Positions 1 to 9,579 of a DNA stretch of 64,000 nt are shown here, one piece after another (the first letter of the stretch is position 1; each line of letters starts with the position of its first letter). Origin of the DNA: Noviherbaspirillum suwonense (GTDB lineage: Bacteria > Pseudomonadota > Gammaproteobacteria > Burkholderiales > Burkholderiaceae_D); contig NZ_FXUL01000012.1 in NCBI RefSeq assembly GCF_900182955.1, positions 62,001 to 126,000 of the forward strand, read 5' to 3'. The position numbers and the translations under genes were made by a program. Below the pieces are notes generated by a model, which worked only from the letters and a program-made list of their open reading frames with translations, did no database searches and was not told the origin of the DNA.

Positions 1-2
1 CA

Positions 3-437
3 ATGATAAATATCCGTGCAGCCGAAGTTTCCGATGCAGTCACGATTGCAAATTTGCTTGAACAACTTGGATATATTGCATCGTCTAGTCTTGTCGCTCA
101 CAAAATTACGCTGCTTGCTGGCAATCCGAGCGACTTGGTCCTGGTCGCCGAGGACGATGGTATCGTCGCGGGCGTGATGAGTCTTCATGTGACAGAATTG
201 TTCCATGCTGCCGGACGCATCGGCCGAATCACTTCTCTGGTTATCGCTTCCGACAAGCGTGGAGAAGGAATGGGAAAGTTGCTGATTCGGGCAGCGGATG
301 CGTTTTTCATCGCCGCTGGTTGTGTGCGGTCTGAAGTCACAAGTGGAAATCAGCGTTCGGAAGCTCATGCGTTCTATCAATCGAATGGCTATTTGCCGGA
401 CGAGCGTCGCTTCCTTAAACGTTATAGCCAGAAATAA
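3..437 (+). CDS. GNAT family N-acetyltransferase
   Basis: Predicted acetyl-CoA-dependent N-acetyltransferase of 144 residues, the usual size of a single GNAT domain; the substrate cannot be told. The acetyl-CoA pyrophosphate-binding loop is visible as R86-G-E-G-M-G91 after a hydrophobic beta strand, and the C-terminal part has the typical AHAFYQSNGY motif B (residues 121-130). Only two bases precede the start, so the true start and any ribosome binding site cannot be checked. It is followed after 12 bp by a VOC gene on the same strand, so the two may be co-transcribed. Family assignment is firm, function open. Confidence 0.85.
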   Translation: MINIRAAEVSDAVTIANLLEQLGYIASSSLVAHKITLLAGNPSDLVLVAEDDGIVAGVMSLHVTELFHAAGRIGRITSLVIASDKRGEGMGKLLIRAADAFFIAAGCVRSEVTSGNQRSEAHAFYQSNGYLPDERRFLKRYSQK

Positions 438-449
438 AACGCGCCCCAA

Positions 450-1271
450 ATGACGACACAATTGTTTAACGGCGTTGACCACATCATGGTCCGTGTTGAG
501 AAAACAGAGCCGCTTCTAGCGTTATTTTCCGACAGGTTTTCATTGCCTACGTCGTGGCCCTTGCAGCACATGGAATTTGCTACCTACGCGTGGATCACGC
601 TCGGAAATACCAATCTGGAATTCTGGGCAGCAGCGGACAACTCAGACTTACCTGCAGAGCAGTCCCTGCCTTTGTTTTCCGGCTTTGCACTGGACCCACC
701 AAGCCTCAGCGATAGCATCGAGGTGCTTGCAAAGCGCGGGATCGCCTGTAAAACGCCATGGGCATTTGTCACGCCAGGACGAAATGGGGAGCGAGTTACT
801 AACTTTACGAACGCGGTTATCCTGGACGTTTCGACTTCAACATGTTGCGTCTTTTTCTGTGAATGGGGAATAGACGGCACCATTTTTCCATGGACTGGAA
901 AACTCACAGCCCAGGACCGCCGACTCCGGGAGCAGCATCAATTCGACCAGTGCGGCGGCGGACCGCTCGGCGTCATTCGCCTTTCAGAAATAACGATGGT
1001 TTCGCCGGATCTAGAAAGAGCTACGCAACACTGGCAGGCGATCACGGGACAAGCATCAGAGACCTTCGACTTGGGCCGTGGCATCGCGCTGACTTTGCAT
1101 GCCGGCAAAAAAGTCGAAATCACTTCCATCGTGTTGGCGGTTAAGTCCCTGGCTGTCGCACGAGATTTTCTCGGTTCACAATCGATGCTTGGAAACGATC
1201 GCGAAGATGAAATCTCTATTGGCGCGAATGTTTGTCCCGATTTATGCATCCGCTTGAAAGAGGTATCTTAA
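450..1271 (+). CDS. VOC (glyoxalase-like) family protein, two-module
   Basis: A 273-residue protein that begins with the VOC signature GVDHIMVRV (residues 8-16). A second weaker module starts near residue 175 (IRLSEITMVSPDLERA), so two beta-alpha-beta-beta-beta units are likely, as in Glyoxalase_3-type proteins. VOC proteins bind a metal and act as lyases, isomerases, dioxygenases or drug-binding proteins; the substrate is not predictable here. No clear Shine-Dalgarno precedes the ATG, which lies 12 bp after the GNAT gene. The GNAT-plus-VOC pairing recalls resistance-type gene sets, but that is only inference. Confidence 0.7.
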   Translation: MTTQLFNGVDHIMVRVEKTEPLLALFSDRFSLPTSWPLQHMEFATYAWITLGNTNLEFWAAADNSDLPAEQSLPLFSGFALDPPSLSDSIEVLAKRGIACKTPWAFVTPGRNGERVTNFTNAVILDVSTSTCCVFFCEWGIDGTIFPWTGKLTAQDRRLREQHQFDQCGGGPLGVIRLSEITMVSPDLERATQHWQAITGQASETFDLGRGIALTLHAGKKVEITSIVLAVKSLAVARDFLGSQSMLGNDREDEISIGANVCPDLCIRLKEVS

Positions 1272-1690
1272 AAATTCCGTTTCCCAAGGTGCTGAGCCGT
1301 TGTATTTTGCGAAACTATTTTTTCTTATACACTGCACCGATTAGCCGCAAGCGGTCGTTCGAATTAGCTTAAGTTTGTCCAGCCTTTACAGATCGAACAG
1401 ATTGGCCTCGGCTAGTGAATTAAGGTGGATATTTCTGCACCATATAAGCGCGATTTTTGGAAGAATGGAGTGGACTAAAAATGCACGGCAGCGCTAACTT
1501 TTCGAGGGGGTCGATGACGTTTTCATTTGCGCAAGGCGGCGCGTGATGGTGAGACGTTGTGCCGATTGGCCACGCGGCAAGTCAAAGCTGATGTTTGAAA
1601 CTGGAGCGCTTCTGCTCTGGGCGAAACACAGGTGTCCAGTAACGAGTTAATTTTATGCAATCATGGAAAATTTTCTCCTGAAGGTAATGA
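1272..1690. other. Intergenic stretch, no gene seen
   Basis: About 420 bp without a convincing open frame. A short piece near 1350-1366 (AAGCGGTCGTTCGAA) resembles the end of the dispersed repeat found at 27-30 kb, but the rest of that repeat is missing. No terminator or RNA gene was recognised. Confidence 0.5.
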
Positions 1691-2347
1691 ATGGCTGAAC
1701 AATATCTTGCAGATTACTATGCGCGACGCGCGAACGAGTACGATGCGATCTACCGCAAGCCCGAACGTCAGAATGACATTCGGCTTCTCGCGGCCCATTT
1801 GACGGAGCTTCTAGCGTCGCGTTCGGTGTTGGAAATCGCTTGTGGTACAGGGTTCTGGACGCAATTCTTTGCACCTGGATCCACGTTCGTGACAGCGACA
1901 GATTACAACGATGACGTACTCCGTATAGCAAAACAAAGGCTATCGTGCCTGGCCAATGTCTGCGTCAAGCAGGCCGATGCGTTTGCACTGGATGGACTGG
2001 GTTTGGATTTCGATTGCGGCTATGCGGGATTCTGGTGGTCGCACCTCGAAAAAGCGAAAATCCGGCCATTTTTGCGAGAATTCCATTCTGCATTAAGACC
2101 GGGAAGCCGGGTAATTTTCACAGATAACCTGTATGTCGAAGGTAGTAGCACCGTGGTTTCAAGAACGGATAACGATGGAAACACTTTTCAGTTTCGCAAG
2201 TTGGCCGATGGGCGGCAATACGAAATATTGAAGAATTTTCCCACTGAATCTGAATTCAGGGAGGCTGTCGGCGAATCAGGCGTCGACATTCATTTTAAGA
2301 AACTGGCCTATTTCTGGTGCGGCTGGTATGAAACGTCCCGTGGCTGA
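1691..2347 (+). CDS. Class I SAM-dependent methyltransferase
   Basis: A 218-residue soluble methyltransferase. Motif I of the Rossmann fold is clear (VLEIACGTG, residues 46-54), followed by the acidic end of strand beta 2 (VTATDYNDDVL) and a motif with the post-IV pattern FREFHSALRPGSRVIFTD. The length fits a minimal methyltransferase_11/25 domain with no extra substrate domain, so the acceptor is unknown. The ATG is preceded by AAGG at good distance. It stands alone between two intergenic gaps. Confidence 0.85.
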   Translation: MAEQYLADYYARRANEYDAIYRKPERQNDIRLLAAHLTELLASRSVLEIACGTGFWTQFFAPGSTFVTATDYNDDVLRIAKQRLSCLANVCVKQADAFALDGLGLDFDCGYAGFWWSHLEKAKIRPFLREFHSALRPGSRVIFTDNLYVEGSSTVVSRTDNDGNTFQFRKLADGRQYEILKNFPTESEFREAVGESGVDIHFKKLAYFWCGWYETSRG

Positions 2348-2386
2348 CTTTAGCCGAGCCAGGCACATCAATGCGGATCAGGTCAC

Positions 2387-2821
2387 GTGTTGACGGAAAG
2401 TCCTGAATTGACCTCGCGCACGGGGGGAGCCTTGATTGGATATGTAACGCTAGGTACAAACGATGTAAATCGTGCAGCAGCTTTCTACGATGTCGTTCTG
2501 GCAGAGATCGGTGCGAAACGTAGCCGGGAGCAGGCAAAGTATATTGGCTGGCAAATTGCGCCTGGACAGCCACAATTGTTGCTGATTGATCCGTACGATG
2601 GAAATGGCGCCAGCACCGGGAATGGTGTAATGGTAGGCCTTCGCGCCGGCACACCCGAAAGAGTACGTGCGGCTTATGAGAAAGCCGTTGCGCTTGGCGG
2701 GAAAGATGAAGGCCCTCCCGGCCTGAGGAATGATCCTCCCGGGTTTTACGTTGCATACGTACGCGATTTGGACGGCAATAAGTTGGCTTTTTATTGCACC
2801 AGCATTGTTCCAACGCTTTAA
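2387..2821 (+). CDS. VOC family protein (glyoxalase/bleomycin-resistance fold)
   Basis: A protein of up to 144 residues with one VOC domain: the start of the domain reads IGYVTLGTNDVNRAAAFYD and the C-terminal strand YVRDLDGNKLAFYC carries the usual DPDGN-like turn. Members often act as lactoylglutathione-lyase-like or binding proteins; no substrate can be named. The GTG at 2387 is the longest option. A TTG at 2432 just before the domain is also possible, with GGGGGAG upstream but only a few bases away. It starts 39 bp after the methyltransferase. Confidence 0.75.
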   Translation: MLTESPELTSRTGGALIGYVTLGTNDVNRAAAFYDVVLAEIGAKRSREQAKYIGWQIAPGQPQLLLIDPYDGNGASTGNGVMVGLRAGTPERVRAAYEKAVALGGKDEGPPGLRNDPPGFYVAYVRDLDGNKLAFYCTSIVPTL

Positions 2822-3024
2822 AGAACGTATCTGCGCATTCCGCTATCGGCCCACGTTCCACGCTGCGCTTGGCGACACCGGTCCACAATGGCTTTCACTG
2901 ATCCATCGATTTCCTGGTTGCATCGCCGCGGATTAACTGGCAGCATTCTCGGCATCAATGTTGCGCTTTCAAATATTGATTCGGACAGCGACTCGTTCTT
3001 TAACAAGACGAAAGGAAAAACGTT

Positions 3025-3393
3025 ATGGAAATCATCCGGTCTGGCAGCATTCCGGCATTGACCAATTCAGGAATAACATCCAGGCAATTGCTATTTCCGG
3101 AAAACTCGCTTTCCGAACGGGTCACGATCACGCACGTCATCGTCCCTCCCGGCACGAAAAATCCGCCGCATCGTCATGCAAATTCCGAGCAGATCTGGGT
3201 TGCCCTGCGGGGAACTGGGAACCTTGTTCTTGAAAACGCTGTTTTGATGCCTATTTCTGCCGGGGACGTCGTACGGTTTGAGGATAATGATCTCCACGGG
3301 TTCGAAAATACCGGGGAGACGGCATTTGAATATATGTCGGTGACATCGCCGCCGATTAATTTTCGCGGGGCCTACGCCAAGACCTGGAAATGA
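3025..3393 (+). CDS. Cupin domain protein
   Basis: A 122-residue single-domain cupin. Cupin motif 1 is seen as HRHANSEQIWVALRG (two His and a Glu as metal ligands, about residues 50-64) and motif 2 as GDVVRFEDNDLHGFEN with the third His. Such small cupins bind Fe, Mn or Zn and serve as sugar isomerases, dioxygenases or sensors; the role here is unknown. AAAGGA stands 8 bp before the ATG, so the start is well supported. It is a stand-alone gene, 165 bp before the HAD phosphatase gene. Confidence 0.8.
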   Translation: MEIIRSGSIPALTNSGITSRQLLFPENSLSERVTITHVIVPPGTKNPPHRHANSEQIWVALRGTGNLVLENAVLMPISAGDVVRFEDNDLHGFENTGETAFEYMSVTSPPINFRGAYAKTWK

Positions 3394-3559
3394 ACGTCAT
3401 TAAGTGGTCGTCGGAGCTTGCTGTTCCGCTGTTCATTTGCAAGGTGTTGTAGCCTGCGCCGAAAGCACGACGATCTGTCATGCGTTCAATTCGTACAGCC
3501 ATACCGCCAAAAGCAAGCCGCAAGCTGCCTTGATTTCCAAACACAGATGAAAGATTGAA

Positions 3560-4228
3560 ATGCCGCGATTTGACCTGGTAATTTTCGATTGTGATGGGGT
3601 GCTTGTCGATAGCGAGCGGATCACGAATCGGGTATTCGCGGATATGCTCAATGAAATCGGCCTGCCGGTCACCATCGAAGACATGTTCGAGCAATTCGTT
3701 GGAAAATCGATGGGCCAATGCCTTGAATTAATGACCAGTCTGCTAGGCGCCCAGCCGCCCGAAGACTTTGTCGACAACTTTAAAAGACGGACGACGTCGG
3801 CCCTGTTAGCCCAGCTTGCGGCGGTTCCAGGTATCGAGAGCGCGCTGGACCAGATCCGGCTGCCGTATTGCGTGGCGTCCAGTGGAGATCACGACAAGAT
3901 GCGAACGACGCTGGGCATTACCCGACTTCTACCGCGTTTCGACGGAAGGCTTTACAGTGTCACGGAGGTGGCGCGGGCGAAGCCGCATCCGGATGTATTT
4001 CTTTATGCGGCAGAGAAGCAGGCAGTCGCGCCATCGGCCTGCGTCGTCATCGAAGACACGCCCACGGGCGTAAAGGCTGGGGTTGCCGCCGGGATGACAG
4101 TGTACGGTTATGCCGCGCTTACGCCGGCGTCCCGCCTGCTGGAAGCCGGGGCGCACCTGACTTTCACCGACATGGCATGCCTGCCATCGCTTATCGAGCG
4201 CGGACCGAATCCTTCGATCCGACTCTAG
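3560..4228 (+). CDS. HAD-superfamily hydrolase, beta-phosphoglucomutase-like
   Basis: A 222-residue phosphatase or phosphomutase of HAD subfamily IA. Motif I is FDCDGVLVDS (residues 9-18, both Asp of DxD present), the Lys motif is AKPHPDVFLYAAE and motif IV is VIEDTPTGVKAG. The helical cap lies between motif I and the Thr/Ser motif. It is not the histidinol-phosphatase-type HAD expected for GmhB, although it directly precedes gmhA (95 bp to the likely TTG start). A dedicated role in heptose supply therefore cannot be claimed; the usual substrates of the family are small sugar phosphates. Confidence 0.85.
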   Translation: MPRFDLVIFDCDGVLVDSERITNRVFADMLNEIGLPVTIEDMFEQFVGKSMGQCLELMTSLLGAQPPEDFVDNFKRRTTSALLAQLAAVPGIESALDQIRLPYCVASSGDHDKMRTTLGITRLLPRFDGRLYSVTEVARAKPHPDVFLYAAEKQAVAPSACVVIEDTPTGVKAGVAAGMTVYGYAALTPASRLLEAGAHLTFTDMACLPSLIERGPNPSIRL

Positions 4229-4322
4229 GCATCAAAAGTCCGCATGACCGGTGAACTGCCCGCATTGCAAGACGCGCCCGGGTCGGGAGAGGCTGCACAA
4301 CCACTTATCTTTGGAGTACGGT

Positions 4323-4958
4323 TTGAAGCAACACATCATGGCAAGCCTCGCGGAAGCCCAGGCTGCGCTGGAATCGTTACTGGACAGCGCCGACGGCCTG
4401 GCCGCCATCGAGCAGGCCGGCGCGCTCCTGATCCGGATTTTTTCACAGCGCGGCCGGGTTTATGCCTGTGGAAACGGCGGATCGATGTGCGACGCAATGC
4501 ACTTTGCAGAGGAGTTGACCGGACGTTACCGGCTTGACCGGGGAGCGCTGGCCGCCACGGCGATCAGCGACGCGGGGCACCTGACCTGCGTGGGAAACGA
4601 CCTGGGCTACGAGCAGGTCTTCTCGCGCTACCTTGAAGCACATGGCCGTGCAGGCGATTGCCTGGTCGCGCTGAGCACGAGCGGAACCAGCAGAAATATC
4701 CTCAGGGCAGCCGAGATGGCAAAGTCTCTGGGCATGCATGTGATCACGCTATCCGGCCGCCAAAATGCATCCCTTGCCCCCTTGAGCGATGTATATATCT
4801 GTACGCCGGGCGGGCGCTACGCAGACAGGGTGCAGGAACTGCACATCAAGGTGCTTCATATTCTGATCGAGCTGATCGAGCGCCACTTCTTTCCGGAGAA
4901 TTATGGCGGCCAGCCGGCTCAGCCCGGAGAAGGTCGGGGCCAGCAGGCTTGCGCCTGA
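4323..4958 (+). CDS. gmhA: D-sedoheptulose-7-phosphate isomerase
   Basis: Converts sedoheptulose 7-phosphate to D-glycero-D-manno-heptose 7-phosphate, the first step of ADP-heptose synthesis for lipopolysaccharide core. The SIS-domain hallmarks match the E. coli enzyme closely: CGNGGSMCDAMHFAEELTGR, ALAATAISDAGHLTCVGND, STSGTSRNI and the C-terminal YADRVQELHIKVLHILIEL. The start is uncertain: TTG at 4323 has GGAG about 7 bp upstream and gives about 211 residues, while ATG at 4338 gives 206. Both exceed the usual 192-197 because of a Gly/Gln-rich tail. No other heptose genes are nearby. Confidence 0.9.
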   Translation: MKQHIMASLAEAQAALESLLDSADGLAAIEQAGALLIRIFSQRGRVYACGNGGSMCDAMHFAEELTGRYRLDRGALAATAISDAGHLTCVGNDLGYEQVFSRYLEAHGRAGDCLVALSTSGTSRNILRAAEMAKSLGMHVITLSGRQNASLAPLSDVYICTPGGRYADRVQELHIKVLHILIELIERHFFPENYGGQPAQPGEGRGQQACA

Positions 4959-5062
4959 TACCGTCTGCGGACGGCCTTCGACACTTTGCGGCCACACTGG
5001 CCAGGATGCCTAGTGTTGCGATGGTCTCAAGCAGCGCATCGAGCATGATTTCATTTTCCTGG

Positions 5063-5830
5063 TCAGCGGTGCAGCAGTGAGGGCGCGTAGGTTTTTACGA
5101 AGAACGCCACCGTGATGCAGGAAGTGGCAAGCAGCGTGATGGCGCGAGTGACGCGCGGCGGGGCGCGCCGCCCGATGCATGCGCCGCCATAGCCCCCGAT
5201 GATTGCGCCTGCCAGCATGGTCAGCGTCTCGGGCCAGCGCACCGCGCCGGCCAAAATGAAGGCAAGCACCGCAACGATATTGGCAGCACTCACCAGCAGC
5301 GTGCGCGGCGCGTTGAGGCGTTGCACATCGCATTTGTCGAGCAGTCCCCACATCGCAATCATCATGATCCCGACTGCGCCGCCAAAATAGCCGCCATAGA
5401 TACCGAGCGCGAACTGGACGGCCAGCACGGCGTTCGCATGAATGTGCCAGCGCGCGCGCAAGGCATCGCCTATGCGTCGTCCAAACATCAGCGCGATGGA
5501 TGCAGCCAGCAGCAGCCACGGCAATACAAATGTAAACGCGACCGCCGACGTTCGCAGCAGCAATACCGCACCGACCAGGCCGCCGCATAGCGTGGTCGCC
5601 GGCAGCGCGCGCAGCGGCACGCCACCCACCGGCTGCAGTCCGCTGCGATAGGCCCATGCGCTGGCCAACCCGCCCGGGAACAATGCGACCGTGCTGGAAG
5701 TGTTCGCCAGAACCGGAGGCACGCCCACCGCGATCAAGGCTGGCAGGCTGACGAAGGAGCCGCCGCCGGCCAGCGCATTCATCGCGCCGGCGAACATTCC
5801 TGCTGTAAAGATTAAAATGACTGAGTCCAT
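5063..5830 (-). CDS. TauE/SafE family sulfite/anion exporter permease
   Basis: An integral membrane protein of about 255 residues with about eight hydrophobic segments. The N-terminal half carries the family signature AGAMNALAGGGSF followed by ANTSSTVALFPG. TauE/SafE proteins export sulfite, sulfoacetate or other organic anions, or import small acids; the substrate here is open. The ATG at 5830 matches the usual family start (MDS); a GTG at 5848 would add six residues. It is divergent from the LysR gene at 5921, and the 90-bp spacer is the likely shared control region. Confidence 0.85.
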   Translation of the reverse strand: MDSVILIFTAGMFAGAMNALAGGGSFVSLPALIAVGVPPVLANTSSTVALFPGGLASAWAYRSGLQPVGGVPLRALPATTLCGGLVGAVLLLRTSAVAFTFVLPWLLLAASIALMFGRRIGDALRARWHIHANAVLAVQFALGIYGGYFGGAVGIMMIAMWGLLDKCDVQRLNAPRTLLVSAANIVAVLAFILAGAVRWPETLTMLAGAIIGGYGGACIGRRAPPRVTRAITLLATSCITVAFFVKTYAPSLLHR

Positions 5831-5920
5831 GAAAGCGATGATAGGCACTGCGTCCCACTCTCACAATCTGGCAATTCCAATGCTAGACTTCGGTGATTCC
5901 GAATGCTGAAGACGATTGCC

Positions 5921-6802
5921 ATGCGCTTTGACCTGACCGATTTGCGTCTCTTCCTGACGGTCGTCGAATGCGGCAGCCTGACGCACGCTGCCCGCACCAT
6001 CCACCTGGCGCTGGCATCGGTCAGTGAACGCATTGCCGGGATGGAAGCGGCGCTGGGCGCGCCCCTGCTGGAACGTAACCGTCGCGGCGTACGCGCCACT
6101 GCGGCGGGCGAGGCCTTGGTCAGGCATGCCCGTTCCATCCTGGGCCAGGTCGAACAGATGCGCGGGGAACTGCGAACCTATGCAAGCGGCCTGAAGGGCC
6201 GCATCCGGCTTCTATCGAATACCGCGGCCATGTCGGCATTCCTGCCGCCGCAGCTTTGCCGTTTCCTGGCTACGCATCCCGACCTGTCGATCGACCTGGA
6301 AGAGCGATCCAGCGCGGACATCGTCCAGGCTCTGGTGGACAAGCGCGCCGATCTTGGAATCGTCGCGGACATCACCGACCTCGGAACGCTGCAGACGCAC
6401 CTGATAGCCAGCGACCAGCTCGTCGTCGTCGTCAGCCGTTCCCACCCCCTGGCCCAGAAGTCGGCCGTGGCCTTCGCCGATCTCCTGGAAGAGCCTGTCG
6501 TGGGCATGGCGGACACGGCGCTTGAAACACATCTGGCGGAGCGTGCATCACGCCTCGGCCGTCAATTCAACTACCGCATCCAGCTGCGCAACGCCGAACA
6601 TGTGGCGATGTATGTCGAGGCAGGCATCGGCATTTCCATCCTTTCCGATGGGCTAGCCAGGACGCTACAGCGCGACCTGGCCATTCTGCCGCTGTCGGAA
6701 ACCTGGGCAACCCGGCGACTCTACCTCTGTTCGCGCGACTTCACTGCATTGACGCGCCACGCCGGCCTGCTTGCGCAGCAACTGCTGCCGCGCACGCCGT
6801 AG
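5921..6802 (+). CDS. LysR-family transcriptional regulator
   Basis: A regulator of about 293 residues with an N-terminal winged helix-turn-helix (LRLFLTVVECGSLTHAARTIHLALASVSERI) and a C-terminal LysR substrate-binding domain (about residues 85-290). An in-frame upstream ATG at 5903 is possible, but the ATG at 5921 gives the canonical LysR N-terminus. Its divergent neighbour is the TauE/SafE exporter, so by the usual LysR arrangement it probably controls that gene in response to the exported anion. That link is inference from layout only. Confidence 0.85.
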   Translation: MRFDLTDLRLFLTVVECGSLTHAARTIHLALASVSERIAGMEAALGAPLLERNRRGVRATAAGEALVRHARSILGQVEQMRGELRTYASGLKGRIRLLSNTAAMSAFLPPQLCRFLATHPDLSIDLEERSSADIVQALVDKRADLGIVADITDLGTLQTHLIASDQLVVVVSRSHPLAQKSAVAFADLLEEPVVGMADTALETHLAERASRLGRQFNYRIQLRNAEHVAMYVEAGIGISILSDGLARTLQRDLAILPLSETWATRRLYLCSRDFTALTRHAGLLAQQLLPRTP

Positions 6803-7069
6803 GGTGCCGATTGCGCAGCCTGCTTTTATGCGCTTGAAAACGCGACTGCGTTGCATTGCTTCCGGCCCAGGTGTCCACCGTCCGTTATCCGGAAACGCCG
6901 GTCCCCACCTGGGGCCGGGTATCCGTCCTTCCGCGTCGGCCACGGCCGGCCGGCTGAACGCATGCTGCGACGCCCGAACGCCGGCGTTTCCCCGCGATTT
7001 TTTTCGGACCGGCCACTTGGCGGATAATAGCGGCCACATCACGTTACGTGCCACTTCTGAGAATCCCCC

Positions 7070-9280
7070 ATGGAAATTAAGGTCAATTTTCTCGACAAGC
7101 TTCGTCTTGAAGCCAAGTTCGACGATTTCACGGTCATCGCCGACCAGCCCATCCGCTACAAGGGCGACGGCTCGGCGCCGGGTCCCTTCGACTACTTCCT
7201 GGCCTCGTCGGCGCTGTGTGCGGCTTACTTTGTCAAGCTGTACTGCGTCACGCGCAACATTCCGACCGAGAATATCCGCCTGTCTCAAAACAACATCGTC
7301 GACCCGGAGAACCGCTACCAGCAGATCTTCAAGATCCAGGTCGAGCTGCCTACCGATATCTCCGCTTACGACCGCCAGGGCATCCTGCGCTCCATCGAGC
7401 GCTGCACGGTGAAAAAGGTGGTGCAGGCCGGGCCCGAGTTTGTGATTGAAGAAGTGGAAAACCTGGATGCCGACGCGCAGTCGCTGCTGATGCTGACACC
7501 GGATCCCGACGCCAGCACCTATATTGCAGGCAAAGACCTGCCATTGGAGCAGACCATCGCCAATATGTCGGGCTTGCTGGCGGACCTCGGCATCAAGATT
7601 GAAATCGCGTCCTGGCGCAATCTCATTCCCAATGTATGGTCGCTGCATATCCGCGACGCGCAGGCGCCGATGTGTTTCACCAACGGCAAGGGCGCAACCA
7701 AGGAAAGCGCATTGGCGTCGGCCCTGGGCGAGTATATCGAGCGCCTGAATTGCAATCATTTCTACGCCGGTACGTTCTGGGGTGAAGACATCGCCAATGC
7801 GCCGTTCGTGCATTATCCGGACGAGCGCTGGTTCAAGCCCGGCCCCGACGACGCGCTGCCGGCTGAGATCCTCGATGAATACTGCCTGTCCATCTACGAC
7901 CCGGATGGCGAGCTGCGGAGCGAGCACCTGTATGACACCAACTCGGGAAACACGGAACGCGGCATCTGTTCGCTGCCGTATGTGCGGCAGTCAGACGGGC
8001 AGACGGTCTATTTCCCGTCCAACCTGGTCGAGAACCTGTACGTCAGCAATGGCATGAGCGCCGGCAATACGCTGGCCGAAGCGCAGGTGCAATGCCTGTC
8101 AGAGATTTTCGAACGCGCGGTGAAGCGCGAGATTCTGGAAGGCGAAATGACGCTGCCGGATGTGCCGCAGGAGGTACTGGCGAAATACCCTCGCATCCTG
8201 GCCGGCATCCGCGGCCTGGAGGAGCAGGGCTTTCCGGTGCTGGTGAAAGATGCGTCGCTGGGCGGCGTTTACCCGGTCATGTGCGTCACGCTGATGAACC
8301 CGCGGACTGGCGGTGTCTTTGCTTCGTTCGGCGCGCATCCCAGCTTCGAGGTGGCGCTGGAGCGGAGTTTGACGGAATTGCTGCAGGGCCGCAGTTTTGA
8401 AGGCCTGAACGATTTGCCCCAGCCCAGCTTTGTCAGCAACGCGGTCACCGAGCCGAACAACTTTGTCGAACACTTCATCGATTCCAGCGGCGTCGTGTCG
8501 TGGCGCTTTTTCAGCAGCAAGTCCGGTTTCGATTTTGTCGAATGGGATTTTTCCGGCCAGGGCGAGAATTCCAATGCGGAGGAAGCCGCCACCCTGCTCG
8601 GCATCCTCGAAGAGATGGGCAAGGAGGTATACATCGCCGTGTATGACCAGCTGAACGCGATCGCCTGCCGCATCCTGGTGCCCGGCTATTCGGAAATCTA
8701 TCCGGTCGAGGACCTGATCTGGGATAACACCAACAAGGCGCTATCCTTCCGTGCCGATATATTGAATCTGCATCGGCTGGATGACGCCAGCCTGGAAGCG
8801 CTGCTCGATCGTTTGGACAACAATGAACTCGACGAATACCTGGACATCGGCACGCTGATCGGCATCGAATTTGACGACAACACGGACTGGGGACAGTTGA
8901 CCGTTCTCGAACTGAAGCTGCTCATTCATCTCGCGCTGCAGGACCTTGAGGAGGCGCACGAGCTGGTCGGAGTCTTCCTGCAGTACAACGACAACACCGT
9001 CGAACGCCGATTGTTCTATCAAGCCTTGAACGTGGTGCTGGAGGTACTGATCGATGACGAACTGGAACTGGACGAGTACATCGTCAATTTCCGCCGGATG
9101 TTTGGCAATCCAAGGATGGATGCGGTGCTGGGTTCGGTGGACGGCAGCGTGCGCTTCCATGGCCTGACGCCCACCGGCATGGCATTGGAGGGGCTGGACC
9201 GGCACCACCGGCTGATCGCCAGCTACCGGAAAATGCATACCGCGCGGGCCAATGCAGCGGCGAAAGCCAGTCAGAAGTAA
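7070..9280 (+). CDS. ycaO: OsmC-YcaO fusion protein
   Basis: A 736-residue fusion. Residues 1-135 form an OsmC domain with both family cysteines (C50 in SSALC and C112 in SIERC), the peroxide-reducing pair of OsmC/Ohr proteins. Residues 155-736 match E. coli YcaO along the whole length, including the ATP-binding segments MCFTNGKGATKESALASALG and SNGMSAGNTLAEAQVQ, and the C-terminal helical region. YcaO domains activate amide backbones with ATP; the E. coli protein is linked to RimO-dependent ribosomal protein S12 methylthiolation. No precursor peptide or partner cyclase is adjacent, which speaks against a RiPP cluster. It appears to be a stand-alone gene. Confidence 0.92.
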   Translation: MEIKVNFLDKLRLEAKFDDFTVIADQPIRYKGDGSAPGPFDYFLASSALCAAYFVKLYCVTRNIPTENIRLSQNNIVDPENRYQQIFKIQVELPTDISAYDRQGILRSIERCTVKKVVQAGPEFVIEEVENLDADAQSLLMLTPDPDASTYIAGKDLPLEQTIANMSGLLADLGIKIEIASWRNLIPNVWSLHIRDAQAPMCFTNGKGATKESALASALGEYIERLNCNHFYAGTFWGEDIANAPFVHYPDERWFKPGPDDALPAEILDEYCLSIYDPDGELRSEHLYDTNSGNTERGICSLPYVRQSDGQTVYFPSNLVENLYVSNGMSAGNTLAEAQVQCLSEIFERAVKREILEGEMTLPDVPQEVLAKYPRILAGIRGLEEQGFPVLVKDASLGGVYPVMCVTLMNPRTGGVFASFGAHPSFEVALERSLTELLQGRSFEGLNDLPQPSFVSNAVTEPNNFVEHFIDSSGVVSWRFFSSKSGFDFVEWDFSGQGENSNAEEAATLLGILEEMGKEVYIAVYDQLNAIACRILVPGYSEIYPVEDLIWDNTNKALSFRADILNLHRLDDASLEALLDRLDNNELDEYLDIGTLIGIEFDDNTDWGQLTVLELKLLIHLALQDLEEAHELVGVFLQYNDNTVERRLFYQALNVVLEVLIDDELELDEYIVNFRRMFGNPRMDAVLGSVDGSVRFHGLTPTGMALEGLDRHHRLIASYRKMHTARANAAAKASQK

Positions 9281-9579
9281 GCGTAATCGCGGGAAGCGAT
9301 GAAGCCCATCGTCCCCGCCACGAGGTCCCGCTTCCCAGGCACGCATCAACGGATTGTTGATCGACGCCCAGGTTTTACCTGGGTGGGGCAAGTTCTGCCC
9401 GCTACGGATGCGGCGCGTTAATCCGTGCGAACGCTCCGCAGCGGGAACCCGCCTGCTGCTGGCCGGGTCTCGACTCGTGCCTGACTTGCCTCTCACCCCG
9501 GCGAGCGGCTTGCGGGCGGAACCTTGTATAGCCGAAATGATCCGACGATATCATTTTGAACGCCACGGAGAGAGTTGCC

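Noticed and set aside
2246-2262. CTGAATTCAGG inside the methyltransferase gene, similar to the 48-50 kb operators
   Set aside because: It lies in the coding region, lacks the extended arms and has no promoter nearby; a chance EcoRI-containing sequence.
7070-9280. A RiPP biosynthesis cluster around YcaO
   Set aside because: The YcaO matches the E. coli housekeeping type, and no precursor peptide, cyclase partner, dehydrogenase or exporter is adjacent.
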